The position numbers were made by a program, and so were the translations under genes. A DNA stretch of 64,000 bases from Shewanella gaetbuli (GTDB taxonomy: Bacteria; Pseudomonadota; Gammaproteobacteria; Enterobacterales; Shewanellaceae). Below, piece after piece: positions 1-9,188 of the stretch; position 1 is the stretch's first letter, and each line of letters opens with the position of its first letter. Below the pieces are notes generated by a model. That model made no database searches. It saw only the letters and a list, made by a program, of their open reading frames with translations, and had not been told where the DNA came from. The stretch is taken from positions 124,001 through 188,000 of the forward strand of contig NZ_JAKIKP010000001.1 of assembly GCF_023284065.1 (NCBI RefSeq), read 5' to 3'.

Positions 1-942
1 ATTCTAGGTCCTATTTTTGTAGTGATCTTATTAACCCTGATGCCATCTCGCCCGCCGTTCAACATGATGGTAAAAATTCTGCTGAGCTTGTTTTTTATCA
101 GTTTTGGTTTGGTGATTTTAGGTAACTTATTAATTAATACCCCCACAGGCTACAGCCTATTTTTGTTTGCAATATTATTCTGGAGCTATTACCGAAGTCA
201 TCACGATCCGAAAGATATTTTATCAACATTAACCCTCATTGTAGTGATTGTGATGACGGTAATGGCAAAGCAGCTTAATGCCTCTATTGATGGTTTACCT
301 TACATCATGTTTGAAGAGTTTTTGATTGCCATCATTGTCACCATGCTCAGTTTTGTATTATTTCCCGGTGAAGAGAAAGATATTCTGCCTGACGAAGAAA
401 ACAATGATACCTATGAAGTCGACGTTAAGTTGGTGTTGTTAAAAGCCGTGGCAATGTGGGTGGTGATTATGGCGTTGATAGGTATTGGCGGCTCACAGGT
501 CATGTTAATTGCTATTACTATTAGTAATTTAATCAAAATCCCTAATCGTGAAGGACACAAAGAATTTAAATACAATCGCTTAGTCACTACCTCGATTGGG
601 ATCTTATTTACCCTGCCGGTCATGTTTCTTTATTCATTTGGCGTGCCCACATGGGTATTATTAGGGTTCACATTATTTTTTGGTATTCAGTTGGCCTGTT
701 ATGCTATTCGGCGCCAATGTCGTTTTAGTTTGTACCAACTCATGTTCACTAACTTTACCGTGTTAACCTATCAAATTATTAAACATGAAGGGATTTTGTC
801 ATTACCGGCTGAACTGATGCGGTTAGTGTCTATTGTGATTGCGATATTGGTTGGTGGATTGATTATCAATTTGCTTTCATCTGAACCTCCAAAACTGAAG
901 TCTGTCGCTGATGAACAGCTTGATGCCGATGCTTCACCGTAA
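1..942 (+). CDS. DUF2955 family inner-membrane protein (5' end outside window)
   Basis: The frame is open from the first base of the window, so the gene starts upstream and the GTG at 22 is probably an internal codon. About 310 residues are visible. They form two blocks of strongly hydrophobic segments separated by an acidic loop (E/D-rich stretch near positions 370-420). The layout resembles DUF2955 proteins, which are relatives of the fusaric-acid-resistance (FUSC/AaeB) transporters and usually sit beside an HlyD-type adaptor. The adaptor, if present, would be off the left edge. The C-terminus is short, charged and probably cytoplasmic. Family assignment is by recall of overall pattern, so efflux function is an inference. 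Confidence 0.6.
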   Translation: MLGPIFVVILLTLMPSRPPFNMMVKILLSLFFISFGLVILGNLLINTPTGYSLFLFAILFWSYYRSHHDPKDILSTLTLIVVIVMTVMAKQLNASIDGLPYIMFEEFLIAIIVTMLSFVLFPGEEKDILPDEENNDTYEVDVKLVLLKAVAMWVVIMALIGIGGSQVMLIAITISNLIKIPNREGHKEFKYNRLVTTSIGILFTLPVMFLYSFGVPTWVLLGFTLFFGIQLACYAIRRQCRFSLYQLMFTNFTVLTYQIIKHEGILSLPAELMRLVSIVIAILVGGLIINLLSSEPPKLKSVADEQLDADASP

Positions 943-1163
943 TCTGCTCAGTAAATACAACGTTTTTGCTTATGGAATGGTGTCTGATTTAAGAGGTTTT
1001 ACTAGGGATTATTTAAACCTAAATTTACCAAAGAAATGTTTGAGTTTTTAGTCATAGGCTGCCATATTTAAATGAGTTTTTAATCTTAAATTAAACTGTA
1101 TTTCTAACCTTAAAGGAGTCACTAACAAGTGTAGCGGGTAACTTAAAAACTATTGGAGGCGCC

Positions 1164-2558
1164 ATGGAGCAAACCGACAGAAAGTTGTTTGTATTGGATA
1201 CCAACGTATTACTGCATGAACCATTAGCGATTTATTCGTTTAAAGAACATGATGTAATAATCCCAATGACCGTTTTGGAAGAGTTAGACAGCATAAAAGA
1301 TAGAAAACGCGATGTCAGCCGAGATGCTCGAGTCGCCATTAGAGCCTTAGAAGATATCCTAGGCGGGCCCACATCCCCGGAACAAATTATTCAGGGAGTC
1401 CCGCTCCCCACCCGAGAGGGACATTTAGAGGTCTCGGGGAGTTTATCCATCTTCCCTGACCATCAAATTGATTTCACCATGGGGTCTCTCCCCGGTGATA
1501 ACAACGACAACCGCATCATCAATACCGCACTTCACCTACAGAAAAAACACCACCCTCGAACCGTCGTCCTCGTTACTAAAGACATCAATATGCGATTAAA
1601 AGCTAAAGGTGCGGGTATTGAACGAGTTGAAGACTATAGAACAGACCAACTTATTGATGATATACGCTTTCTTGCTAAAGGCTTTTACCAGTTTGAAGGT
1701 GACTTTTGGCAGCAGGTTGATAAAGTGGCGACCGACAGAGTGGGCCGGCATACGGTTCATCAAGTGCCATTAGAGCATTTGGACAAAGAACCCTATTACG
1801 TCAATCAGTATTTAATTGATTCTGACTCTGACTTTTGTGGCCGAATAGCCAGTAAATCAGCTGACCAATTAAGTATTATTGATCGTGGCCGTGAGCGACT
1901 AATGCACCATGAAGCGTGGGGGATTAAACCTAAAAATATTTATCAAGGGATGGCGCTAGATGCGTTATTAGACCCAGATATTGAATTAATCATTTTAACT
2001 GGCCCAGCGGGTTGCGGTAAAACCTTATTAGCGATGGCCTCAGCACTTGAGTTAGTGATTGAGAAAAAACGCTACGACAAAATTATTGTCACTCGAAATA
2101 CTCCTGAGATTGCTGAGTCAATCGGCTTTTTACCCGGAACCGAAGAAGAGAAAATGGCGCCTTGGTTAGCGGCAATTACCGACACATTAGAAGTGCTTCA
2201 TAAAAATGATGTTAATCCTTCGGGAAGTGTTAACTACATTATGGAAAAAGCCAACATTCAGTTTAAATCAATTAACTTTATGCGCGGCAGATCGATTCAA
2301 AACTCAGTGGTATTACTCGATGAGTGTCAAAATTTAACCGCATCGCAAATTAAAACCATGATTACTCGAATGGGAGAGGGTACCAAATTGATTTGCAGTG
2401 GTAACTTAGCGCAAATCGATTCAACTTACCTGACCGCGGTAACATCAGGATTAACCTATATGGTAGAGCGCTTTAAAGATTTTGAAGGCAGTGCCAATGT
2501 TTACTTAAATGGCGTTGTTCGGTCACGTTTAGCTGAATTTGCTGAGGAGCATTTATAG
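1164..2558 (+). CDS. PIN domain + PhoH-type ATPase
   Basis: The 464-residue protein has an N-terminal PIN ribonuclease domain with the motif VLDTNVLLHEP (metal-binding D12) and further acidic residues around DINMR and EDYR. A PhoH-type P-loop ATPase follows, with Walker A GPAGCGKT at 280-287 and Walker B VVLLDEC. This is the architecture of PhoH2/YlaK-type proteins, reported as RNA helicase/RNase fusions in other bacteria. The ATG at 1164 follows a good GGAGG about 6 bases upstream. A short 221-base gap separates it from the preceding gene, and a hairpin lies downstream at 2661-2685, so it is probably monocistronic. Family call is firm; the RNA substrate is unknown. Confidence 0.9.
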   Translation: MEQTDRKLFVLDTNVLLHEPLAIYSFKEHDVIIPMTVLEELDSIKDRKRDVSRDARVAIRALEDILGGPTSPEQIIQGVPLPTREGHLEVSGSLSIFPDHQIDFTMGSLPGDNNDNRIINTALHLQKKHHPRTVVLVTKDINMRLKAKGAGIERVEDYRTDQLIDDIRFLAKGFYQFEGDFWQQVDKVATDRVGRHTVHQVPLEHLDKEPYYVNQYLIDSDSDFCGRIASKSADQLSIIDRGRERLMHHEAWGIKPKNIYQGMALDALLDPDIELIILTGPAGCGKTLLAMASALELVIEKKRYDKIIVTRNTPEIAESIGFLPGTEEEKMAPWLAAITDTLEVLHKNDVNPSGSVNYIMEKANIQFKSINFMRGRSIQNSVVLLDECQNLTASQIKTMITRMGEGTKLICSGNLAQIDSTYLTAVTSGLTYMVERFKDFEGSANVYLNGVVRSRLAEFAEEHL

Positions 2559-2949
2559 ACTTTTGATTCAGTATTTTGAGTGAGTATTTTAACCAATCTT
2601 CATCCGGACCATGCCATCTTCAATGGTCCATTTGAGGTGTTGATTTTTATTAGTCAGAAACTAAGGCTACAATAAGTAGCCTTAGTTAATTTTAAGTTCT
2701 GACAACCAGATCATTTAGCCTTAATTTAACATTTAAAGTTAAAAACTGTGGATGTTTTCTAGGGGGGGATTTATCCGTCGTTCAGGTTATTTAGTCGTGT
2801 GATTGTTATTATGTTCCTGATATTATTGTGGCTATATAACTTAACCCTGAGTTGAGGTTATATCACAAATGTGTTGTTTATTTTTATTGCGCGCGTAATA
2901 GCCTACTCTGATATTGCGCCAGAATTTGCGCGGTCGCAAAGGGTATTGA
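2559..2949. other. Intergenic region between PhoH-type gene and hybrid kinase
   Basis: There is no plausible gene. It holds two dyads: a 7-base stem at 2606-2612/2623-2629 with a 10-base loop, and the stronger hairpin at 2661-2685 listed separately. The last 200 bases are A+T-rich and must carry the promoter of the histidine kinase gene, but no convincing -35/-10 pair could be fixed by eye. Confidence 0.5.
2661..2690 (+). terminator. Probable terminator of the PhoH-type gene
   Basis: A perfect 10-bp stem (ctaaggctac at 2661-2670 and gtagccttag at 2676-2685) encloses a 5-base loop and is followed by ttaatttt. It lies about 100 bases past the stop codon at 2558. The T-run is interrupted, so strength is uncertain. 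Confidence 0.55.
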
Positions 2950-5900
2950 ATGAAAGCTACAGAGCCTGATTTACAACTTAAATCACCAATTCAACGTAAT
3001 TACAATCGAGCGGTTTTTTATACCTATATTGGCGTAATTGTCATGGCATTAATTTCTGCTGCGATGTTTTACGAGCGCCAGAAAGAAGTGCAAATTGAGT
3101 TGCGTGAAGATCAAGTCGCCCGACATGTGCTGCAAATCGACTTATTATTAGAATCCAGTATTCGCGCAGTTAAAAGCTTGCGCGATGTGGCTGTTGATCA
3201 TTTGCGCTTAGGTGAGCAAGTGCGTAAAGACAGGCTACCTCAATATGAAAAGTTCAATGCCGATGGTCAGTTTTTTAGCCTAGAGCCTAACTATGTAAAA
3301 AGTGGCGAACCCTTTACCAATATGGGACGCATTACGGGTATGGGCTCGTTAGATGGCCGAAGTGAGCAGTTTTACCAAGAGTTGGAAATGCTGTTCGAAC
3401 TTTCTTTGTCATTTCCTGTAGCTAAAGAAGCGGCTCCTAAAGCTTCGTCTATTTATTATGTGTCCAAACGTAAAATGATGTCTTATTTTCCTTGGACTAA
3501 TAGCGAGCAGCGCTTTAGAGAAGAGCAACTGAATAAACAGCAGTTCCAACTGGCCACCCCAAAATTAAACCCACAACGTAATGCTTTTTGGAGCCCAGCC
3601 TATGTTGAAGGGGGCGCACAAGGGTTATTAACGACTTTAGGCTTACCGGTTTATTTAGAAGATGAATTTATCGGCACCATTAACTTAGATATGACCTTAG
3701 CGTCATTAGCTAAGCAAATTCGTACTTACTTTAAAATGCCGGGGACGGTGATTTTATTAGATCAAGAAAATAATATTTTGTCTCATAGTGACTTTGATTC
3801 TAATGAGATGAATCGTGTATTCCATATTAGCCAAAGAATTCCCGCAGAACTTCATTCATTATCGGAATCAGAATTATTTGATGCTCATGAAGGCATCCTA
3901 CGCAATAATCATTATATTCATTCTGTGGCTTTACATAATGCGCCATGGAGACTGCTTTATATTCAAGAGGAAGGTGCACTTTTTAAAGATTCTTGGGAAA
4001 AACTTCAGCTGACTTTTATTATGGTAGTACTGGCGTTATCCGTGTTGGTGACCATTGTGCATTGGCAAACCCGTCGTGCTTTTGTTAGCCCAGCATCAAG
4101 ACTATTAACTCACTTGGAAGCCTGTTCACAGTCTCCATTGCCACCACCGAAAAAAACCAGCCCGGGTTGGGAGCCTTGGTATGCGTTAGTTAGTCGGATT
4201 TTTGAAGAAAACCAACAATATACTCGTCATTTGGCTGAGCAAAATAAACGCCTAGATAATTTGGTAGCCAGTCGAACTCAGCGCTTACGTGATACCACTG
4301 AACGTCGTGAACGTGAATTCGCGTTATTACGCTCATTAATTGACTCCTTGCCAGAAGCCATTGTGTTTAAAGATAAAGAAGGTAAGTACCTTGGCTGTAA
4401 TAAATCAGCCGAGCGAATGTTGGGGGTCAATGAAAGTGACATTATTGGTTTAACAACAGCTGACTTTACCAGTCATGAACAAGGTGATCGTATTCTTGCT
4501 GAAGATAAGAAAATTTTGGATGACAAAACCCCGCTAAGATACAAAGAGCGGATTGAAATTGCCGATAAGCCAGTATTGCTTGATGCCTATAAACTCCCTT
4601 TCTATAACCGCCGCAACGAATTACTGGGGTTAATTTCTATATGGCGCGATATTACCCGAGAGTACGACTCTGCTGAGCAATTACGTTTGTCTGAAGAACG
4701 TTACCATATGGCAATGGATGCGGTTGAAGATGGTTTATGGGATTGGTATATCGACTCTGAACAAATTATTTGTAACCCAGCGTTTTACTCAATGTTGGGT
4801 TATGCGCCAAACGAATTCCCCGCGTTACTATCGTCTATTGATGGTTTAACCCACCCAGATGATCGCGACAGAGTGCAAGAGTACCGTAACAAGTATTTGC
4901 TTGATCCTACTGACGCATTTGAGATTGAATTTAGAATGAAAGGCAAGCAAGGTGAGTATCATTGGTTGTTGTCTCGTGGTCGTGCGGTTGAGTTTGCTGA
5001 AACAGGGCAGGCTAAGCGTATGCTGGGAACACATAAAGATATTACCCGCCAAAAGAGCAATGAAGTGGCCTTGCTTGAAGCCAAGCAAGATGCTGAATTG
5101 GCCAATATGTATAAGAGTGAATTTTTGGCGAATATGAGTCATGAAATTCGCACGCCAATGAACGCTATTATCGGTATGTTGCAACTTGCGCAGCGCACTA
5201 GCTTAACTCCACAACAGGAAGACTATTTAAATAAAGCGGGCTTCTCTGCGCAATCTTTATTAAGAATTATCAATGACATCCTAGATTTTTCTAAAATTGA
5301 AGCGGGTAAGTTAGAGCTTGAGCGAGTTTCATTCCCTCTTGATAAAGTGTTGGATCATGTTCTGGACATGAACGCCATTAAAGCGCAAGAAAAAGGGGTT
5401 GAGTTATTACTATATGCTCCTGTGACGGCAGGATTAATATTAAATGGTGATCCCTTACGCCTTGGGCAAATTTTGATTAATTTATTGTCTAATGCGGTGA
5501 AGTTTACCCAAAATGGTGAAATTGAATTAGGCTGTGAAGATGTTGGCGAACGCGATCATCGTATTACGCTAAAGTTTTGGGTTAGAGACACGGGCATTGG
5601 TATCAGTAAAGAGCAGCAATCAAAACTATTTGATGCATTTTCCCAAGCAGATGGTTCAACCACTCGTAAATATGGCGGGACTGGCTTAGGCTTATCTATT
5701 AGTAAACACCTAGTGTCTATGATGGGCGGCACTATGCAGGTGGAATCTTTTGTTAACCAAGGTAGTACTTTTAGTTTCACTATCAGTTTTGAAATTGCAG
5801 AAGAAAATACCGTCGCACCCCTTGTGGTACCCGAGCAATTAAACAACTTAACCACCTTAGTCGTTGATGATAACCCGAGTGCATTACAAATTTACTCGGC

Positions 5901-6657
5901 ATTAATGTCAGACTTTAGTTTTGGCGTTCGCACCGCATCTAGCGGTAAACAAGCACTGGAGTGTCTGGCAAGGCAATCCGTTGATTTAGTGTTACTGGAT
6001 TGGATGATGCCAGAAATGGGGGGGCTCGAAGTGCTGGCTGAAATTGAAGAAATGGTCAAGGATGGTCGTTTAGAAAAACGGCCGGTGATTATTTTGATGA
6101 CAGCATACAGTGCCGAGCCGTTGGCCGAAGACGTTGTTGACAGTAATGTGCATGCTATTTTGCAAAAGCCGTTCAAAGCGTCGCAATTATTTGATGAAAT
6201 TATTGGCGCATTTGCTCAAGAACCTAAACTCAATGTGCAAACAGTTCCTAAAGAAGATGTGCAAGAGCAACAATCTGGTTTAATACTGTTAGTTGAAGAT
6301 AACTTTATTAATCAACAAGTGGCCTCTGAGCTCTTGAAAAGTGCTGGATACGAAGTAGTATTAGCCGACAATGGTCAAGTGGCATTGGACTTAATTGATA
6401 CTAGACCGTTTGACGCAGTGCTGATGGATATTCAAATGCCTGTCATGGATGGCTTAACAGCATCAGCAGAATTACGTAAACGTTATAGCCCGGAACAAAT
6501 GCCAATTATTGCAATGACAGCCCATGCAATGTCAGGCGATAGAGAAAAAAGTTTAGCTGCCGGTATGAATGCGCATATTACAAAACCTATTGTATTAAAC
6601 GAGTTATTTGATACTTTGTCATACTGGATTGAATACAAAAACAATAATAAGTCATAG
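2950..6657 (+). CDS. Hybrid sensor histidine kinase (Cache-like sensor, 2 PAS, HisKA, HATPase, 2 receiver domains)
   Basis: The 1235-residue inner-membrane sensor has TM1 at about 21-40, a periplasmic region of about 310 residues with a Cache-like fold pattern, and TM2 at about 353-372. Then come a coiled linker, a PAS domain near 465-580 and a second PAS near 590-705. HisKA carries the phosphoacceptor H731 (NMSHEIRTPMN), followed by an HATPase with DTGIGI and GGTGLGLSI boxes. There are two receiver domains with phosphoacceptors D1017 (LLDWMMPEMGG) and D1160 (LMDIQMPVMDG). No Hpt domain is present, so a separate phosphotransfer protein is expected elsewhere. No response regulator is adjacent. 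The metalloprotease gene starts 56 bases downstream on the same strand and may be co-transcribed. The ligand is unknown. Confidence 0.9.
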   Translation: MKATEPDLQLKSPIQRNYNRAVFYTYIGVIVMALISAAMFYERQKEVQIELREDQVARHVLQIDLLLESSIRAVKSLRDVAVDHLRLGEQVRKDRLPQYEKFNADGQFFSLEPNYVKSGEPFTNMGRITGMGSLDGRSEQFYQELEMLFELSLSFPVAKEAAPKASSIYYVSKRKMMSYFPWTNSEQRFREEQLNKQQFQLATPKLNPQRNAFWSPAYVEGGAQGLLTTLGLPVYLEDEFIGTINLDMTLASLAKQIRTYFKMPGTVILLDQENNILSHSDFDSNEMNRVFHISQRIPAELHSLSESELFDAHEGILRNNHYIHSVALHNAPWRLLYIQEEGALFKDSWEKLQLTFIMVVLALSVLVTIVHWQTRRAFVSPASRLLTHLEACSQSPLPPPKKTSPGWEPWYALVSRIFEENQQYTRHLAEQNKRLDNLVASRTQRLRDTTERREREFALLRSLIDSLPEAIVFKDKEGKYLGCNKSAERMLGVNESDIIGLTTADFTSHEQGDRILAEDKKILDDKTPLRYKERIEIADKPVLLDAYKLPFYNRRNELLGLISIWRDITREYDSAEQLRLSEERYHMAMDAVEDGLWDWYIDSEQIICNPAFYSMLGYAPNEFPALLSSIDGLTHPDDRDRVQEYRNKYLLDPTDAFEIEFRMKGKQGEYHWLLSRGRAVEFAETGQAKRMLGTHKDITRQKSNEVALLEAKQDAELANMYKSEFLANMSHEIRTPMNAIIGMLQLAQRTSLTPQQEDYLNKAGFSAQSLLRIINDILDFSKIEAGKLELERVSFPLDKVLDHVLDMNAIKAQEKGVELLLYAPVTAGLILNGDPLRLGQILINLLSNAVKFTQNGEIELGCEDVGERDHRITLKFWVRDTGIGISKEQQSKLFDAFSQADGSTTRKYGGTGLGLSISKHLVSMMGGTMQVESFVNQGSTFSFTISFEIAEENTVAPLVVPEQLNNLTTLVVDDNPSALQIYSALMSDFSFGVRTASSGKQALECLARQSVDLVLLDWMMPEMGGLEVLAEIEEMVKDGRLEKRPVIILMTAYSAEPLAEDVVDSNVHAILQKPFKASQLFDEIIGAFAQEPKLNVQTVPKEDVQEQQSGLILLVEDNFINQQVASELLKSAGYEVVLADNGQVALDLIDTRPFDAVLMDIQMPVMDGLTASAELRKRYSPEQMPIIAMTAHAMSGDREKSLAAGMNAHITKPIVLNELFDTLSYWIEYKNNNKS

Positions 6658-6713
6658 GTGATAGTAGTATCGGTTTATGTCACCCAATGAAGGATTTTCA
6701 ACAAGGATTTTAT

Positions 6714-9116
6714 ATGAACCGACGACATATCTCGTTTGCGATAATGCTGGCTATTAGTCCAGCATTATCTTTACCGTCTTTTTCATCTCACGCGTCCAGT
6801 AATATCACTGCTGAAAAAGTAATCAAAACAAGTGACGTTGCAGAAGGGTTTCTTAATTTATATTTTGAGCCTAAAGAGGGGCAACTTTATCTTAAAATAG
6901 ATCATTTAAACCAGCCTTTCTTAATGTTAACCAGCTTACCTCAAGGGGTCGGTTCAAACGATATTGGCCTTGATAGAGGCCAGCTTGGACGTACTAGAAT
7001 GGTTCAGTTTGAGCAGCAAGGACCTTACATTGTATTGAAAGAACTCAATACTTTGTATCGAGCCAGCAGTGATAATAAAGCTGAGCGTGCATCGGTAGAG
7101 CAAGCATTTGCCAACTCTATTTTGTGGCGGGGTAAATTACTTGATGGCAAAAAACCGTTGGTGGCCATTAATGACTTAGTTATTAATGATTTGCATGGTG
7201 TTTCTGATGTATTAACGGCCAGGAAGCAAGGCAGCTATACCTTGGATAAACAACGTTCAGTGATTATGCCGTCACAGGTTAAATCATTCGAACAGAATGC
7301 CGATGTGGATGTCAATTTAACCTTCACCGCGAACAAAGCGGGTGATTTAGTCTCGCAAGTGACACCTGACGGTAAGTTTATGTCGGTTAGAATGCGCTAT
7401 TCATTTGTGCAACTGCCTCAAGAAACTTACCAGCCTCGTGAATACCACCCGATGAGTGGCTATTTATCTGACCAATATTTAGATTATTCAACCCAAGTTG
7501 ATGAGCCTATTGTTAAGCGGTTTTTGCTGCGCCATCGTCTTGAGAAAGTGACTCCTGGTGATGCCCCAAGTGAAGTGGTTAAGCCGATTACTTATTATTT
7601 AGATCCTGGAGCGCCAGAGCCTATTCGCACAGCATTATTAGATGGGGCAAAATGGTGGGAACAGGCCTTTAATGATGCGGGTTTTATTAATGGCTTTAAA
7701 GTTGAAATGCTCCCCGAAGAAGCCGACCCACAAGATGTGCGTTATAACATGATTCAATGGGTGCATCGCGCTACTCGTGGATGGTCATACGGCGCTGCGG
7801 TAACTGACCCTAGAACCGGTGAAATTATTAAAGGTCACGTAACGTTAGGAAGCTTGCGAGTAAGGCAAGATCATCTTATTGCCAGAGGGTTAACTTCATC
7901 TTGGGTTGACCGTGAAGCCGCCGCTGAAGCCTCTATGGCATTATCTTTGGCGCGAATTCGTCAACTATCTGCTCATGAAATTGGGCACACCTTAGGGCTT
8001 GATCATAACTTTGCGGCATCAAGTCATAATAATGCGTCAGTGATGGATTATCCTCATCCGTATATTCGTCTTGAAAACGACAAGATAAATATAGATACCC
8101 CTTATACCGAAGGCATTGGTGAGTGGGACAAATACACGATTGCCTTTGGTTATGGACCTCAATCTAATCAGCAAGCGTTGTTGTCTCAAGCGCTAAACGA
8201 AGGCTATCGATACATTGGTGAAGCAGACTCTCGCGGAGAGGGAGCGAGCCATGTCTATGCCAGCTTATGGGATAACGGCGGTGATGCCGTAGCTGAACTA
8301 ATTCGTTTAGAAAAAATCAGACGCCATGCTATTGAACGATTTAATGCAGATGCATTATTAGCTGATGATCCTCGAGGTGAGCTAGCCGATGTGTTTGTAC
8401 CGATTTATTTATTAACGCGTTATCAGGTAGAGGCGGCTGCAAAATGGATTGGTGGTACAGATTATAGTTACCAACAAATTGGGGCGGGTTTGCGTTGGCA
8501 TTTTGTTAGCCCAACACAACAAAAAGCGGCATTAAATGCATTAATTGCCAGTTTATCTGCAGACAGTTTATTAGTACCAGAAGATGTGATGCAATGGCTG
8601 GTACCTAAAGCCGGTAATTATCAAAAAACTCGTGAAAGCTTTCAAGGCAATCTGGGGGTGATTACTGATCAGCTTGCAATGGCTGAAGTGATGAGTCGTC
8701 ATATAGTGAGCCAAATTTTATCACCTTTACGTTTAAACCGCGTTAATCAAGCGTATATGCAAGATGCTGAACAGCTATCTGTTGTAAAGCTAATTGACCA
8801 ACTTGTCGGTGCAACCGTGTATCAAGACTTATCAAGAGGCGATAGTTTAGGGGTTAAGTTAAGAGTGAATGCGGTGGTGATAGAAGGGATACTTAACGCC
8901 TATCATCATCCCGAAACGGCTAGTGAGGTTAAAGCACAACTGCTAGCTAGACTGGAGTTTACTGTTAAACAGTTAAAACGCAGAAGCACTCGTGCCAGTG
9001 AATATCAAGCTGCGCATTATGATTGGTTGTATCAATCGATTGAAAAAAGCTTAGCGTCGCCAGAATATAAAATCATTGCTAACCCATTACCAATGCCTCC
9101 GGGTTCCCCCATTTAA
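6714..9116 (+). CDS. Secreted zinc-dependent metalloprotease (DUF5117/DUF4953-type)
   Basis: The chosen start is the ATG at 6714, preceded by AAGGA at 6703-6707. It gives a clean signal peptide (MNRRHISFAIMLAISPALS, cleavage near SHASS). The in-frame ATG at 6687 lacks such a site. The 800-residue protein carries the zinc motif HEIGHTLGLDH with ligands H421, H425 and H431 and catalytic E422, as in metzincin-like enzymes. It also has the MDYPHPY segment expected soon after the active site. Size and layout fit the large bacterial DUF5117/DUF4953 metalloproteases. It follows the hybrid kinase gene by 56 bases and ends at a strong terminator. Substrate is unknown; periplasmic or outer-membrane location is inferred from the signal peptide. 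Confidence 0.85.
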   Translation: MNRRHISFAIMLAISPALSLPSFSSHASSNITAEKVIKTSDVAEGFLNLYFEPKEGQLYLKIDHLNQPFLMLTSLPQGVGSNDIGLDRGQLGRTRMVQFEQQGPYIVLKELNTLYRASSDNKAERASVEQAFANSILWRGKLLDGKKPLVAINDLVINDLHGVSDVLTARKQGSYTLDKQRSVIMPSQVKSFEQNADVDVNLTFTANKAGDLVSQVTPDGKFMSVRMRYSFVQLPQETYQPREYHPMSGYLSDQYLDYSTQVDEPIVKRFLLRHRLEKVTPGDAPSEVVKPITYYLDPGAPEPIRTALLDGAKWWEQAFNDAGFINGFKVEMLPEEADPQDVRYNMIQWVHRATRGWSYGAAVTDPRTGEIIKGHVTLGSLRVRQDHLIARGLTSSWVDREAAAEASMALSLARIRQLSAHEIGHTLGLDHNFAASSHNNASVMDYPHPYIRLENDKINIDTPYTEGIGEWDKYTIAFGYGPQSNQQALLSQALNEGYRYIGEADSRGEGASHVYASLWDNGGDAVAELIRLEKIRRHAIERFNADALLADDPRGELADVFVPIYLLTRYQVEAAAKWIGGTDYSYQQIGAGLRWHFVSPTQQKAALNALIASLSADSLLVPEDVMQWLVPKAGNYQKTRESFQGNLGVITDQLAMAEVMSRHIVSQILSPLRLNRVNQAYMQDAEQLSVVKLIDQLVGATVYQDLSRGDSLGVKLRVNAVVIEGILNAYHHPETASEVKAQLLARLEFTVKQLKRRSTRASEYQAAHYDWLYQSIEKSLASPEYKIIANPLPMPPGSPI

Positions 9117-9143
9117 AGGCTATTAGTAGGTTAACATGTTAAT

Positions 9144-9175
9144 AAAAAGCTGAAGTTACTCTTCAGCTTTTTTTA
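9144..9175. terminator. Bidirectional terminator between convergent genes
   Basis: A 12-bp perfect stem (aaaaagctgaag at 9144-9155, cttcagcttttt at 9161-9172) with a 5-base loop has A-run and T-run flanks. It sits between the metalloprotease stop (9116) and the kinase stop (9189), so it serves both strands. Confidence 0.9.
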
Positions 9176-9188
9176 TGGAATTAAAAGG

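Noticed and set aside
6687..6713. Upstream ATG as the metalloprotease start
   Set aside because: It adds nine polar residues before the signal peptide and lacks the AAGGA spacing found for the ATG at 6714.
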